A DNA stretch of 64,000 nt from Clusia tigrina (Eukaryota; Arthropoda; Insecta; Diptera; Clusiidae): assembly GCA_920105625.2 (NCBI GenBank), contig OV050033.1:117079700-117143699 (forward strand). Direction: 5' to 3'. The position numbers and the translations under genes were made by a program. This document shows, piece by piece, positions 15,601 to 30,060 of this stretch; the stretch's first letter is position 1, and every line of letters begins with the position of its first letter. The notes beneath the pieces were generated by a model that saw only the letters and a program-made list of their open reading frames with translations, searched no databases and was not told the origin of the DNA.

Positions 15601-18600
15601 CTCGAGCCTCTTGTCAATTTAAGCTATCGCTCAAAGCTATGCTACCCTTGAGTCCCAAATCAAACACTGATAAAACTTCAAATGGCCCTAAATTCCATAC
15701 GGCACGTCCTACACCTATCAAAGTTTGCAACATACGAATGCTTGTAACTTTTTACTGGAGCGTCATAAAACCTTGAAATTTTGTAACAATAAAGTACTCG
15801 AGCCTCTTGTCAATTTAAGCTATCGCTCAAAGCTATGCTACCCTTGAGTCCCAAATCAAACACTGATAAAACTTCAAATGGCCCTAAATTCCATACGGCA
15901 CGTCCTACACCTATCAAAGTTTGCAACATACAAATGCTTGTAACTGTTTACTGGAGCGTCATAAAACCTTGAAATTTTGTAACAATAAAGTACTCGAGAC
16001 TCTTGTTAATTTAAGCTATCGCTCAAAGCTGTGCTACCCTTGAGTCCCAAATCAAACACTGATAAAACTTCAAATGGCCCTAACTTCTATACGGCACGTC
16101 CTACACCTATCAAAGTTTGCAACATACAAATGCTTGTAACTTTTTGCTGGAGCGTCATAAAACGTTGAAATTTTGTAACAAAGTACTCGAGACTCTTGTC
16201 AATTTAAGCTATCGCTCAAAGCTGTGCTACCCTTGAGTCCCAAATCAAACACTGATAAAACTTCAAATGGCCCTAACTTCTATACGGCACTTCCTACACC
16301 TATTAAAGTTTGCAACATACAAATGCTTGTAACTTTTTACTGGAGCGTCATAAAACCTTGAAATTTTGTAACAATAAAGAACTCGAGACTCTTGTCAATT
16401 TAAGCTATCGCTCAAAGCTAAGCTACCCTTGAGTCCCAAATCAAACACTGATAAAACTTCAAATGGCCCTAAATTCCATACGGCACGTCCTACACCTATC
16501 AAAGTTTGCAACATACAAATGCTTGCAACTTTTTACTGGAGCGTCATAAAACCTTGAAATTTTGTAACAATAAAGTACTCGAGACTCTTGTCAATTTAAG
16601 CTATCGCTCAAAGCTGTGCTACCCTTGAGTCCCAAATCAAACATTGATAAAACTTCAAATGGCCCTAACTTCTATACGGCACGTCCTACACCTATCAAAG
16701 TTTGCAACATACAAATGCTTGTATCTTTTTACTGGAGCGTCATAAAACCTTGAAATTTTGTAACAATAAAGTACTCGAGCCTCTTGTCAATTTAAGCTAT
16801 CGCTCAAAGCTATGCTACCCTTGAGTCCCAAATCAAACACTGATAAAACTTCAAATGGCCCTAAATTCCATACGGCACGTCCTACACCTATCAAAGTTTG
16901 CAACATACAAATGCTTGTAACTTTTTACTGGAGCGTCATAAAACCTTGAAATTTTGTAACAATAAAGTACTCGAGACTCTTGTCAATTTAAGCTATCGCT
17001 CAAAGCTGTGCTACCCTTGAGTACCAAATCAAACATTGATAAAACTTCAAATGGCCCTAACTTCTATACGGCACGTCCTACACCTATCAAAGTTTGCAAC
17101 ATACAAATGCTTGTAACTTTTTACAGGAGCGTAATAAAACCTTGAAATTTAGTAACAATAAAGTACTCGAGCCTCTTGTCAATTTAAGCTATCGCTCAAA
17201 GCTATGCTACCCTTGAGTCCCAAATCAAACACTGATAAAACTTCAAATGGCCCTAAATTCCATACGGCACGTCTTACACCTATCAAAGTTTGCAACATAC
17301 AAATGCTTGTAACTTTTTACTGGAGCGTCATAAAACCTTGAAATTTTGTAACAATAAAGTACTCGAGACTCTTGTCAATTTAAACTATCGCGCAAAGCTG
17401 TGCTACCCTTGGGTCCCAAATCAAACACTGATAAAACTTCAAATGGCCCTAACTTCTATACGGCACGTCCTACACCTATCAAAGTTTGCAACATACAAAT
17501 GCTTGTAACTTTTTACTGGAGCGTCATAAAACCTTGAAATTTTGTAACAATAAAGTACTCGAGCCTCTTGTCAATTTAAGCTATCGCACAAAGCTATGCT
17601 ACCCTTGAGTCCCAAATCAAACACTGATAAAACTTCAAATGGCCCTAACTTCTATACGGCACGTCCTACACCTATCCAAGTTTGCAACATACAAATGCTT
17701 GTAACTTTTTAATGGAGCGTCATAAAACCTTGAAATTTTGTAACAATAATGTACTCGAGACTCTTGTCAATTTAAGCTATCGCTCAAAGCTGTGCTACCC
17801 TTGAGTCCCAAATCAAACATTGATAAAACTTCAAATGGCCCTAACTTCTATACGGCACGTCCTACACCTATCAAAGTTTGCAGCATACAAATGCTTGTAA
17901 CTTTTTACTGGAGCGTCATAAAACCTTGAAATTTTGTAACAATAAAGTACTCGAGACTCTTGTCAATTTAAACTATCGCGCAAAGCTGTGCTACCCTTGA
18001 GTCCCAAATCAAACACTGCTAAAACTTCAAATGGCCCTAACTTCTATACGGCACGTCCTACACCTATCAAAGTTTGCAACATACAAATGCTTGTAACTTT
18101 TTACTGGAGCGTCATAAAACCTTGAAATTTTGTAACAATAAAGTACTTGAGCCTCTTGTCAATTTAAGCTATCGCACAAAGCTATGCTACCCTTGAGTCC
18201 CAAATCAAACACTGATAAAACTTCAAATGGCCCTAACTTCTATACGGCACGTCCTACACCTATCCAAGTTTGCAACATACAAATGCTTGTAGCTTTTTAA
18301 TGGAGCGTCATAAAACCTTGAAATTTTGTAACAATGAAGTACTCGAGACTCTTGTCAATTTAAGCTATCGCTCAAAGCTGTGCTACCCTTGAGTCCCAAA
18401 TCAAACACTGATAAAACTTCAAATGGCCCTAACTTCTATACGGCACGTCCTACACCTATCAAAGTTTGCAACATACAAATGCTTGTATTTTTTTACTGGA
18501 GCGTCATAAAACCTTGAAATTTTGTAACAATAAAGTACTCGAGCCTCTTGTCAATTTAAGTTATCGCTCAAAGCTATGCTACCCTTGAGTCCCAAATCAA

Positions 18601-21600
18601 ACACTGATAAAACTTCAAATGGCCCTAAATTCCATACGACACGTCCTACACCTATCAAAGTTTGCAACATACGAATGCTTGTAACTTTTTACTGGAGCGT
18701 CATAAAACCTTGAAATTTTGTAACAATAAAGTACTCGAGCCTCTTGTCAATTTAAGCTATCGCTCAAAGCTATGCTACCCTTGAGTCCCAAATCAAACAC
18801 TGATAAAACTTCAAATGGCCCTAAATTCCATACGGCACGTCCTACACCTATCAAAGTTTGCAACATACAAATGCTTGTAACTGTTTACTGGAGCGTCATA
18901 AAACCTTGAAATTTTGCAACAATAAAGTACTCGAGACTCTTGTTAATTTAAGCTATCGCTCAAAGCTGTGCTACCCTTGAGTCCCAAATCAAACACTGAT
19001 AAAACTTCAAATGGCCCTAACTTATATACGGCACTTCCTACACCTATTAAAGTTTGCAACATACAAATGCATGTAACTTTTTACTGGAGCGTCATAAAAC
19101 CTTGAAATTTTGTAACAATAAAGAACTCGAGACTCTTGTCAATTTAAGCTATCGCTCAAAGCTAAGCTACCCTTGAGTCCCAAATCAAACACTGATAAAA
19201 CTTCAAATGGCCCTAAATTCCATACGGCACGTCCTACACCTATCAAAGTTTGCAACATACAAATGCTTGTAACTTGTTACTGGAGCGTCATAAAACCTTG
19301 AAATTTTGTAACAATAAAGTACTCGAGACTCTTGTCAATTTAAGCTATCGCTCAAAGCTATGCTACCCTTGAGTCCCAAATCAAACACTGATAAAACTTC
19401 AAAAGGCCCTAAATTCGATACGGCACGTCCTACACCTATCAAAGTTTACAGTATACAAATGCTTGTAACTTTTTACTGGAACGTCATAGAACCTTGAAAT
19501 TTAATAAAGTACTCGAGCATCTTGTCCATTTAAGCTATCGCTCAAAACTATGCTACCCTTGAGTCCCAAATCAAACACTGATAAAACTTCAAATGGCCCT
19601 AACTTCTATACGGCACGTCCTACACCTATCAAAGTTTGCAACATACAAATGCTTGTAACTTTTTACTGGAGCGTCATAAAACCTTGAAATTTGGTAACAA
19701 TGAAGTACTCGAGACTCTTGTCAATTTAAGCTATCGCTCAAAGCTGTGCTACCCTTGAGTCCCAAATCAAACACTGATAAAACTTCAAATGGCCCTAACT
19801 TCTATACGGCACGTCCTACACCTATCAAAGTTTGCAACATACAAATGCTTGTAACTTTTTACTGGAGCGTCATAAAACCTTGAAATTTTGTAACAATAAA
19901 GTACTCGAGCCTCTTGTCAATTTAAGTTATCGCTCAAAGCTATGCTACCCTTGAGTCCCAAATCAAACACTGATAAAACTTCAAATGGCCCTAAATTCCA
20001 TACGACACGTCCTACACCTATCAAAGTTTGCAACATACGAATGCTTGTAACTTTTTACTGGAGCGTCATAAAACCTTGAAATTTTGTAACAATAAAGTAC
20101 TCGAGCCTCTTGTCAATTTAAGCTATCGCTCAAAGCTATGCTACCCTTGAGTCCCAAATCAAACACTGATAAAACTTCAAATGGCCCTAAATTCCATACG
20201 GCACGTCCTACACCTATCAAAGTTTGCAACATACAAATGCTTGTAACTGTTTACTGGAGCGTCATAAAACCTTGAAATTTTGTAACAATAAAGTACTCGA
20301 GACTCTTGTTAATTTAAGCTATCGCTCAAAGCTAAGCTACCCTTGAGTCCCAAATCAAACACTGATAAAACTTCAAATGGCCCTAAATTCCATACGGCAC
20401 GTCCTACATCTATCAAAGTTTGCAACATACAAATGCTTGTAACTTTTTGCTGGAGCTTCATAAAACGTTGAAATTTTGTAACAATAAAGTACTCGAGACT
20501 CTTGTCAATTTAAGCTATCGCTCAAAGCTGTGATACCCTTGAGTCGCAAATCAAACACTGATAAAACTATAAATGGCCCTAACTTCTATACGGCACTTCC
20601 TACACCTATTAAAGTTTGCAACATACAAATGCTTGTAACTTTTTACTGGAGCGTCATAAAACCTTGAAATTTTGTAACAATAAAGAACTCGAGACTCTTG
20701 TCAATTTAAGCTATCGCTCAAAGCTAAGCTACCCTTGAGTCCCAAATCAAACACTGATAAAACTTCAAATGGCCCTAAATTCCATACGGCACGTCCTACA
20801 TCTATAAAAGTTTGCAACATACAAATGCTTGCAACTTTTTACTGGAGCGTCATAAAACCTTGAAATTTTGTAACAATAAAGTACTCGAGACTCTTGTCAA
20901 TTTAAGCTATCGCTCAAAGCTGTGCTACCCTTGAGTCCCAAATCAAACATTGATAAAACTTCAAATGGCCCTAACTTCTATACGGCACGTCCTACACCTA
21001 TCAAAGTTTGCAACATACAAATGCTTGTATCTTTTTACTGGAGCGTCATAAAACCTTGAAATTTTGTAACAATAAAGTACTCGAGCCTCTTGTCAATTTA
21101 AGCTATCGCTCAAAGCTATGCTACCCTTGAGTCCCAAATCAAACATTGATAAAACTTCAAATGGCCCTAAATTCCATACGGCACGTCCTACACCTATCAA
21201 AGTTTGCAACATACAAATGCTTGTAACTTTTTACTGGAGCGTCATAAAACCTTGAAATTTTGTAACAATAAAGTACTCGAGACTCTTGTCAATTTAAGCT
21301 ATCGCTCAAAGCTGTGCTACCCTTGAGTACCAAATCAAACATTGATAAAACTTCAAATGGCCCTAACTTCTATACGGCACATCCTACACCTATCAAAGTT
21401 TGCAACATACAAATGCTTGTAACTTTTTACAGGAGCGTAATAAAACCTTGAAATTTTGTAACAATAAAGTACTCGAGCCTCTTGTCAATTTAAGCTATCG
21501 CTCAAAGCTATGCTACCTTTGAGTCCCAAATCAAACACTGATAAAACTTCAAATGGCCCTAAATTCCATACGGCACGTCCTTCACCTATCAAAGTTTGCA

Positions 21601-23160
21601 ACATACAAATGCTTGTAACTTTTTACTGGAGCGTCATAACACCTTGAAATTTTGTAACAATAAAGTACTCGAGACTCTTGTCAATTTAAACTATCGCGCA
21701 AAGCTATGCTACCCTTGAGTCCCAAATCAAACACTGATAAAACTTCAAATGGCCCTAACTTCTATACGGCACGTCCTACACCTATCCAAGTTTGCAACAT
21801 ACAAATGCTTGTAACTTTTTAATGGAGCGTCATAAAACCTTGAAATTTTGTAACAATAATGTACTCGAGACTCTTGTCAATTTAAGCTATCGCTCAACGC
21901 TGTGCTACCCTTGAGTCCCAAATCAAACATTGATAAAACTTCAAATGGCCCTAACTTCTATACGGCACGTCCTACACCTATAAAATTTTGCAACATACAA
22001 ATGCTTGTAACTTTTTACTGGAGCGTCATAAAACCTTGAAATTTTGTAACAATAAAGTACTCGAGACTCTTGTCAATTTAAACTATCGCGCACAGCTGTG
22101 CTACCCTTGAGTCCCAAATCAAACACTGCTAAAACTTCAAATGGCCCTAACTTCTATACGGCACGTCCTACACCTATCAAAGTTTGCAACATACAAATGC
22201 TTGTAACTTTTTACTGGAGCGTCATAAAACCTTGAAATTTTGTAACAATAAAGTACTTGAGCCTCTTGTCAATTTAAGCTATCGCACAAAGCTATGCTAC
22301 CCTTGAGTCCCAAATCAAACACTGATAAAACTTCAAATGGCCCTAACTTCTATACGGCACGTCCTACACCTATCCAAGTTTGCAACATACAAATGCTTGT
22401 AACTTTTTAATGGAGCGTCATAAAACCTTGAAATTTTGTAACAATGAAGTACTCGAGACTCTTGTCAATTCAAGCTATCGCTCAAAGCTGTGCTACCCTT
22501 GAGTCCCAAATCAAACACTGATAAAACTTCAAATGGCCCTAACTTCTATACGGCACGTCCTACACCTATCAAAGTTTGCAACATACAAATGCTTGTATTT
22601 TTTTACTGGAGCGTCATAAAACCTTGAAATTTTGTAACAATAAAGTACTCGAGCCTCTTGTCAATTTAAGCTATCGCTCAAAGCTATGCTACCCTTGAGT
22701 CCCAAATCAAACACTGATAAAACTTCAAATGGCCCTAACTTCTATACGGCACGTCCTACACCTATCAAAGTTTGCAACATACGAATGCTTGTAACTTTTT
22801 ACTGGAGCGTCATAAAACCTTGAAATTTTGTAACAATAAAGTACTCGAGCCTCTTGTCAATTTAAGCTATCGCTCAAAGCTATGCTACCCTTGAGTCCCA
22901 AATCAAACACTGATAAAACTTCAAATGGCCCTAAATTCCATACGGCACGTCCTACACCTATCAAAGTTTGCAACATACAAATGCTTGTAACTGTTTACTG
23001 GAGCGTCATAAAACCTTGAAATTTTGTAACAATAAAGTACTCGAGACTCTTGTTAATTTAAGCTATCGCTCAAAGCTAAGCTACCCTTGAGTCCCAAATC
23101 AAACACTGATAAAACTTCAAATGGCCCTAAATTCCATACGGCACGTCCTACATCTATCAA
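9600..23160. repeat. satellite region with mixed, less regular higher-order structure
   Basis: Only satellite monomers are present. Recurring variant monomers include tttgctggagcgtcat with aaacgttg (about 14.77, 15.17 and 16.14 kb; the first two are about two monomers apart), tactggaacgtcatagaacc with a shortened aatttaataaag (about 19.5 kb), and actgctaaaac (18017 and 22129, about 21 monomers apart; 22129 and 23694, about 8 monomers apart). The ctaaattccatacgg variant is common here. No gene or mobile element is seen. Confidence 0.85.
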
Positions 23161-26100
23161 AGTTTGCAACATACAAATGCTTGTAACTTTTTACTGGAGC
23201 GTCATAAAACCTTGGAATTTTGTAACAATAAAGTACTCGAGACTCTTGTCAATTTAAACTATCGCGCAAAGCTATGCTACCCTTGAGTCCCAAATCAAAC
23301 ACTGATAAAACTTCAAATGGCCCTAACTTCTATACGGCACGTCCTACACCTATCCAAGTTTGCAACATACAAATGCTTGTAACTTTTTAATGGAGCGTCA
23401 TAAAACCTTGAAATTTTGTAACAATAATGTACTCGAGACTCTTGTCAATTTAAGCTATCGCTCAAAGCTGTGCTACCCTTGAGTCCCAAATCAAACATTG
23501 ATAAAACTTCAAATGGCCCTAACTTCTATACGGCACGTCCTACACCTATCAAAGTTTGCAACATACAAATGCTTGTAACTTTTTACTGGAGCGTCATAAA
23601 ACCTTGAAATTTTGTAACAATAAAGTACTCGAGACTCTTGTCAATTTAAACTATCGCGCAAAGCTGTGCTACCCTTGAGTCCCAAATCAAACACTGCTAA
23701 AACTTCAAATGGCCCTAACTTCTATACGGCACGTCCTACACCTATCAAAGTTTGCAACATACAAATGCTTGTAACTTTTTACTGGAGCGTCATAAAACCT
23801 TGAAATTTTGTAACAATAAAGTACTTGAGCCTCTTGTCAATTTAAGCTATCGCACAAAGCTATGCTACCCTTGAGTCCCAAATCAAACACTGATAAAACT
23901 TCAAATGGCCCTAACTTCTATACGGCACGTCCTACACCTATCCAAGTTTGCAACATACAAATGCTTGTAACTTTTTAATGGGGCGTCATAAAACCTTGAA
24001 ATTTTGTAACAATGAAGTACTCGAGACTCTTGTCAATTTAAGCTATCGCTCAAAGCTGTGCTACTCTTGAGTCCCAAATCAAACACTGATAAAACTTCAA
24101 ATGGCCCTAACTTCTATACGGCACGTCCTACAGCTATCAAAGTTTGCAACATACAAATGCTTGTATTTTTTTACTGGAGCGTCATAAAACCTTGAAATTT
24201 TGTAACAATAAAGTACTCGAGCCTCTTGTCAATTTAAGTTATCGCTCAAAGCTATGCAACCCTTGAGTCCCAAATCAAACACTGATAAAACTTCAAATGG
24301 CCCTAAATTCCATACGACACGTCCTACACCTATCAAAGTTTGCAACATACGAATGCTTGTAACTTTTTACTGGAGCGTCATAAAACCTTGAAATTTTGTA
24401 ACAATAAAGTACTCGAGCCTCTTGTCAATTTAAGCTATCGCTCAAAGCTATGCTACCCTTGAGTCCCAAATCAAACACTGATAAAACTTCAAATGGCCCT
24501 AAATTCCATACGGCACGTCCTACACCTATCAAAGTTTGCAACATACAAATGCTTGTAACTGTTTACTGGAGCGTCATAAAACCTTGAAATTTTGTAACAA
24601 TAAAGTACACGAGACTCTTGTTAATTTAAGCTATCGCTCAAAGCTGTGCTACCCTTGAGTTCCAAATCAAACACTGATAAAACTTCAAATGGCCCTAACT
24701 TATATACGGCACTTCCTACACCTATTAAAGTTTGCAACATACAAATGCATGTAACTTTTACTGGAGCGTCATAAAACCTTGAAATTTTGTAACAATAAAT
24801 TTCTCGAGACTCTTGTCAATTTAAGCTATCGCTCAAAGCTAAGCTACCCTTGAGTCCCAAATCAAACACTGATAAAACTTCAAATGGCCCTAAATTCCAT
24901 ACGGCACGTCCTACACCTATCAAAGTTTGCAACATACAAATGCTTGTAACTTTTTACTGGAGCGTCATAAAACCTTGAAATTTTGTAACAATAAAGTACT
25001 CGAGACTCTTGTCAATTTAAGCTATCGCTCAAAGCTATGCTACCCTTGAGTCCCAAATCAAATACTGATAAAACTTCAAAAGGCCCTAAATTCGATACGG
25101 CACGTCCTACACCTATCAAAGTTTACAGTATACAAATGCTTGTAACTTTTTACTGGAACGTCATAGAACCTTGAAATTTAATAAAGTACTCGAGCATCTT
25201 GTCCATTTAAGCTATCGCTCAAAGCTATGCTACCCTTGAGTCCCAAATCAAACACTGATAAAACTTCAAATGGCCCTAACTTCTATACGGCACGTCCTAC
25301 ACCTATCAAAGTTTGCAACATACAAATGCTTGTAACTTTTTACTGGAGTGTCATAAAACCTTGAAATTTGGTAACAATGAAGTACTCGAGACTCTTGTCA
25401 ATTTAAGCTATCGCTCAAAGCTGTGCTACCCTTGAGTCCCAAATCAAACACGGATAAAACTTCAAATGGCCCTAACTTCTATACGGCACGTCCTACACCT
25501 ATCAAAGTTTGCAACATACAAATGCTTGTAACTTTTTACTGGAGCGTCATAAAACCTTGAAATTTTGTAACAATAAAGTACTCGAGCCTCTTGTCAATTT
25601 AAGTTATCGCTCAAAGCAATGCTACCCTTGAGTCCCAAATCAAACACTGATAAAACTTCAAATGGCCCTAAATTCCATACGACACGTCCTACACCTATCA
25701 AAGTTTGCAACATACGAATGCTTGTAACTTTTTACTGGAGCGTCATAAAACCTTGAAATTTTGTAACAATAAAGTACTCGAGCCTCTTGTCAATTTAAGC
25801 TATCGCTCAAAGCTATGCTACCCTTGAGTCCCAAATCAAACACTGATAAAACTTCAAATGGCCCTAAATTCCATACGGCACGTCCTACACCTATCAAAGT
25901 TTGCAACATACAAATGCTTGTAACTTTTTACTGGAGCGTCATAAAACCTTGGAATTTTGTAACAATAAAGTACTCGAGACTCTTGTCAATTTAAACTATC
26001 GCGCAAAGCTATGCTACCCTTGAGTCCCAAATCAAACACTGATAAAACTTCAAATGGCCCTAACTTCTATACGGCACGTCCTACACCTATCCAAGTTTGC

Positions 26101-29100
26101 AACATACAAATGCTTGTAACTTTTTAATGGAGCGTCATAAAACCTTGAAATTTTGTAACAATAATGTACTCGAGACTCTTGTCAATTTAAGCTATCGCTC
26201 AAAGCTGTGCTACCCTTGAGTCCCAAATCAAACATTGATAAAACTTCAAATGGCCCTAACTTCTATACGGCACGTCCTACACCTATCAAAGTTTGCAACA
26301 TACAAATGCTTGTAACTTTTTACTGGAGCGTCATAAAACCTTGAAATTTTGTAACAATAAAGTACTCGAGACTCTTGTCAATTTAAACTATCGCGCAAAG
26401 CTGTGCTACCCTTGAGTCCCAAATCAAACACTGCTAAAACTTCAAATGGCCCTAACTTCTATACGGCACGTCCTACACCTATCAAAGTTTGCAACATACA
26501 AATGCTTGTAACTTTTTACTGGAGCGTCATAAAACCTTGAAATTTTGTAACAATAAAGTACTTGAGCCTCTTGTCAATTTAAGCTATCGCACAAAGCTAT
26601 GCTACCCTTGAGTCCCAAATCAAACACTGATAAAACTTCAAATGGCCCTAACTTCTATACGGCACGTCCTACACCTATCCAAGTTTGCAACATACAAATG
26701 CTTGTAACTTTTTAATGGGGCGTCATAAAACCTTGAAATTTTGTAACAATGAAGTACTCGAGACTCTTGTCAATTTAAGCTATCGCTCAAAGCTGTGCTA
26801 CTCTTGAGTCCCAAATCAAACACTGATAAAACTTCAAATGGCCCTAACTTCTATACGGCACGTCCTACAGCTATCAAAGTTTGCAACATACAAATGCTTG
26901 TATTTTTTTACTGGAGCGTCATAAAACCTTGAAATTTTGTAACAATAAAGTACTCGAGCCTCTTGTCAATTTAAGTTATCGCTCAAAGCTATGCAACCCT
27001 TGAGTCCCAAATCAAACACTGATAAAACTTCAAATGGCCCTAAATTCCATACGACACGTCCTACACCTATCAAAGTTTGCAACATACGAATGCTTGTAAC
27101 TTTTTACTGGAGCGTCATAAAACCTTGAAATTTTGTAACAATAAAGTACTCGAGCCTCTTGTCAATTTAAGCTATCGCTCAAAGCTATGCTACCCTTGAG
27201 TCCCAAATCAAACACTGATAAAACTTCAAATGGCCCTAAATTCCATACGGCACGTCCTACACCTATCAAAGTTTGCAACATACAAATGATTGTAACTGTT
27301 TACTGGAGCGTCATAAAACCTTGAAATTTTGTAACAATAAAGTACACGAGACTCTTGTTAATTTAAGCTATCGCTCAAAGCTGTGCTACCCTTGAGTTCC
27401 AAATCAAACACTGATAAAACTTCAAATGGCCCTAACTTATATACGGCACTTCCTACACCTATTAAAGTTTGCAACATACAAATGCATGTAACTTTTACTG
27501 GAGCGTCATAAAACCTTGAAATTTTGTAACAATAAAGAACTCGAGACTCTTGTCAATTTAAGCTATCGCTCAAAGCTAAGCTACCCTTGAGTCCCAAATC
27601 AAACACTGATAAAACTTCAAATGGCCCTAAATTCCATACGGCACGTCCTACACCTATCAAAGTTTGCAACATACAAATGCTTGTAACTTTTTACTGGAGC
27701 GTCATAAAACCTTGAAATTTTGTAACAATAAAGTACTCGAGACTCTTGTCAATTTAAGCTATCGCTCAAAGCTATGCTACCCTTGAGTCCCAAATCAAAT
27801 ACTGATAAAACTTCAAAAGGCCCTAAATTCGATACGGCACGTCCTACACCTATCAAAGTTTACAGTATACAAATGCTTGTAACTTTTTACTGGAACGTCA
27901 TAGAACCTTGAAATTTAATAAAGTACTCGAGCATCTTGTCCATTTAAGCTATCGCTCAAAGCTATGCTACCCTTGAGTCCCAAATCAAACACTGATAAAA
28001 CTTCAAATGGCCCTAACTTCTATACGGCACGTCCTACACCTATCAAAGTTTGCAACATACAAATGCTTGTAACTTTTTACTGGAGTGTCATAAAACCTTG
28101 AAATTTGGTAACAATGAAGTACTCGAGACTCTTGTCAATTTAAGCTATCGCTCAAAGCTGTGCTACCCTTGAGTCCCAAATCAAACACGGATAAAACTTC
28201 AAATGGCCCTAACTTCTATACGGCACGTCCTACACCTATCAAAGTTTGCAACATACAAATGCTTGTAACTTTTTACTGGAGCGTCATAAAACCTTGAAAT
28301 TTTGTAACAATAAAGTACTCGAGCCTCTTGTCAATTTAAGTTATCGCTCAAAGCAATGCTACCCTTGAGTCCCAAATCAAACACTGATAAAACTTCAAAT
28401 GGCCCTAAATTCCATACGACACGTCCTACACCTATCAAAGTTTGCAACATACGAATGCTTGTAACTTTTTACTGGAGCGTCATAAAACCTTGAAATTTTG
28501 TAACAATAAAGTACTCGAGCCTCTTGTCAATTTAAGCTATCGCTCAAAGCTATGCTACCCTTGAGTCCCAAATCAAACACTGATAAAACTTCAAATGGCC
28601 CTAAATTCCATACGGCACGTCCTACACCTATCAAAGTTTGCAACATACAAATGCTTGTAACTTTTTACTGGAGCGTCATAAAACCTTGGAATTTTGTAAC
28701 AATAAAGTACTCGAGACTCTTGTCAATTTAAACTATCGCGCAAAGCTATGCTACCCTTGAGTCCCAAATCAAACACTGATAAAACTTCAAATGGCCCTAA
28801 CTTCTATACGGCACGTCCTACACCTATCCAAGTTTGCAACATACAAATGCTTGTAACTTTTTAATGGAGCGTCATAAAACCTTGAAATTTTGTAACAATA
28901 ATGTACTCGAGACTCTTGTCAATTTAAGCTATCGCTCAAAGCTGTGCTACCCTTGAGTCCCAAATCAAACATTGATAAAACTTCAAATGGCCCTAACTTC
29001 TATACGGCACGTCCTACACCTATCAAAGTTTGCAACATACAAATGCTTGTAACTTTTTACTGGAGCGTCATAAAACCTTGAAATTTTGTAACAATAAAGT

Positions 29101-30060
29101 ACTCGAGACTCTTGTCAATTTAAACTATCGCGCAAAGCTGTGCTACCCTTGAGTCCCAAATCAAACACTGCTAAAACTTCAAATGGCCCTAACTTCTATA
29201 CGGCACGTCCTACACCTATCAAAGTTTGCAACATACAAATGCTTGTAACTTTTTACTGGAGCGTCATAAAACCTTGAAATTTTGTAACAATAAAGTACTT
29301 GAGCCTCTTGTCAATTTAAGCTATCGCACAAAGCTATGCTACCCTTGAGTCCCAAATCAAACACTGATAAAACTTCAAATGGCCCTAACTTCTATACGGC
29401 ACGTCCTACACCTATCCAAGTTTGCAACATACAAATGCTTGTAACTTTTTAATGGGGCGTCATAAAACCTTGAAATTTTGTAACAATGAAGTACTCGAGA
29501 CTCTTGTCAATTTAAGCTATCGCTCAAAGCTGTGCTACTCTTGAGTCCCAAATCAAACACTGATAAAACTTCAAATGGCCCTAACTTCTATACGGCACGT
29601 CCTACAGCTATCAAAGTTTGCAACATACAAATGCTTGTATTTTTTTACTGGAGCGTCATAAAACCTTGAAATTTTGTAACAATAAAGTACTCGAGCCTCT
29701 TGTCAATTTAAGTTATCGCTCAAAGCTATGCAACCCTTGAGTCCCAAATCAAACACTGATAAAACTTCAAATGGCCCTAAATTCCATACGACACGTCCTA
29801 CACCTATCAAAGTTTGCAACATACGAATGCTTGTAACTTTTTACTGGAGCGTCATAAAACCTTGAAATTTTGTAACAATAAAGTACTCGAGCCTCTTGTC
29901 AATTTAAGCTATCGCTCAAAGCTATGCTACCCTTGAGTCCCAAATCAAACACTGATAAAACTTCAAATGGCCCTAAATTCCATACGGCACGTCCTACACC
30001 TATCAAAGTTTGCAACATACAAATGCTTGTAACTGTTTACTGGAGCGTCATAAAACCTTG
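23160..30060. repeat. 2737-bp 14-monomer higher-order repeat, about 2.5 copies
   Basis: Three independent private variants repeat at the same 2737-bp distance: cttggaatttt at 23211, 25948 and 28685; tacagctatc at 24129, 26866 and 29603; and gtatac at 25128 and 27865. 2737 equals 14 x 196 minus 7. The shortfall is accounted for by two deletions inside the unit: a 6-bp loss giving aatttaataaag and a 1-bp loss giving catgtaacttttactgg. Copies are nearly identical, with a few differences such as aatgcttgtaactg at about 24549 against aatgattgtaactg at about 27286. The third copy leaves the pattern near 30.06 kb. Confidence 0.88.

Noticed and set aside
17290..17508. 72-codon ORF within the satellite
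   Set aside because: It spans a little more than one monomer and exists only because this copy has substitutions that remove stops. Similar ORFs appear sporadically at 33059-33268, 57830-58048 and 59398-59616 with near-identical products dictated by the repeat. No conservation of coding sense is visible.
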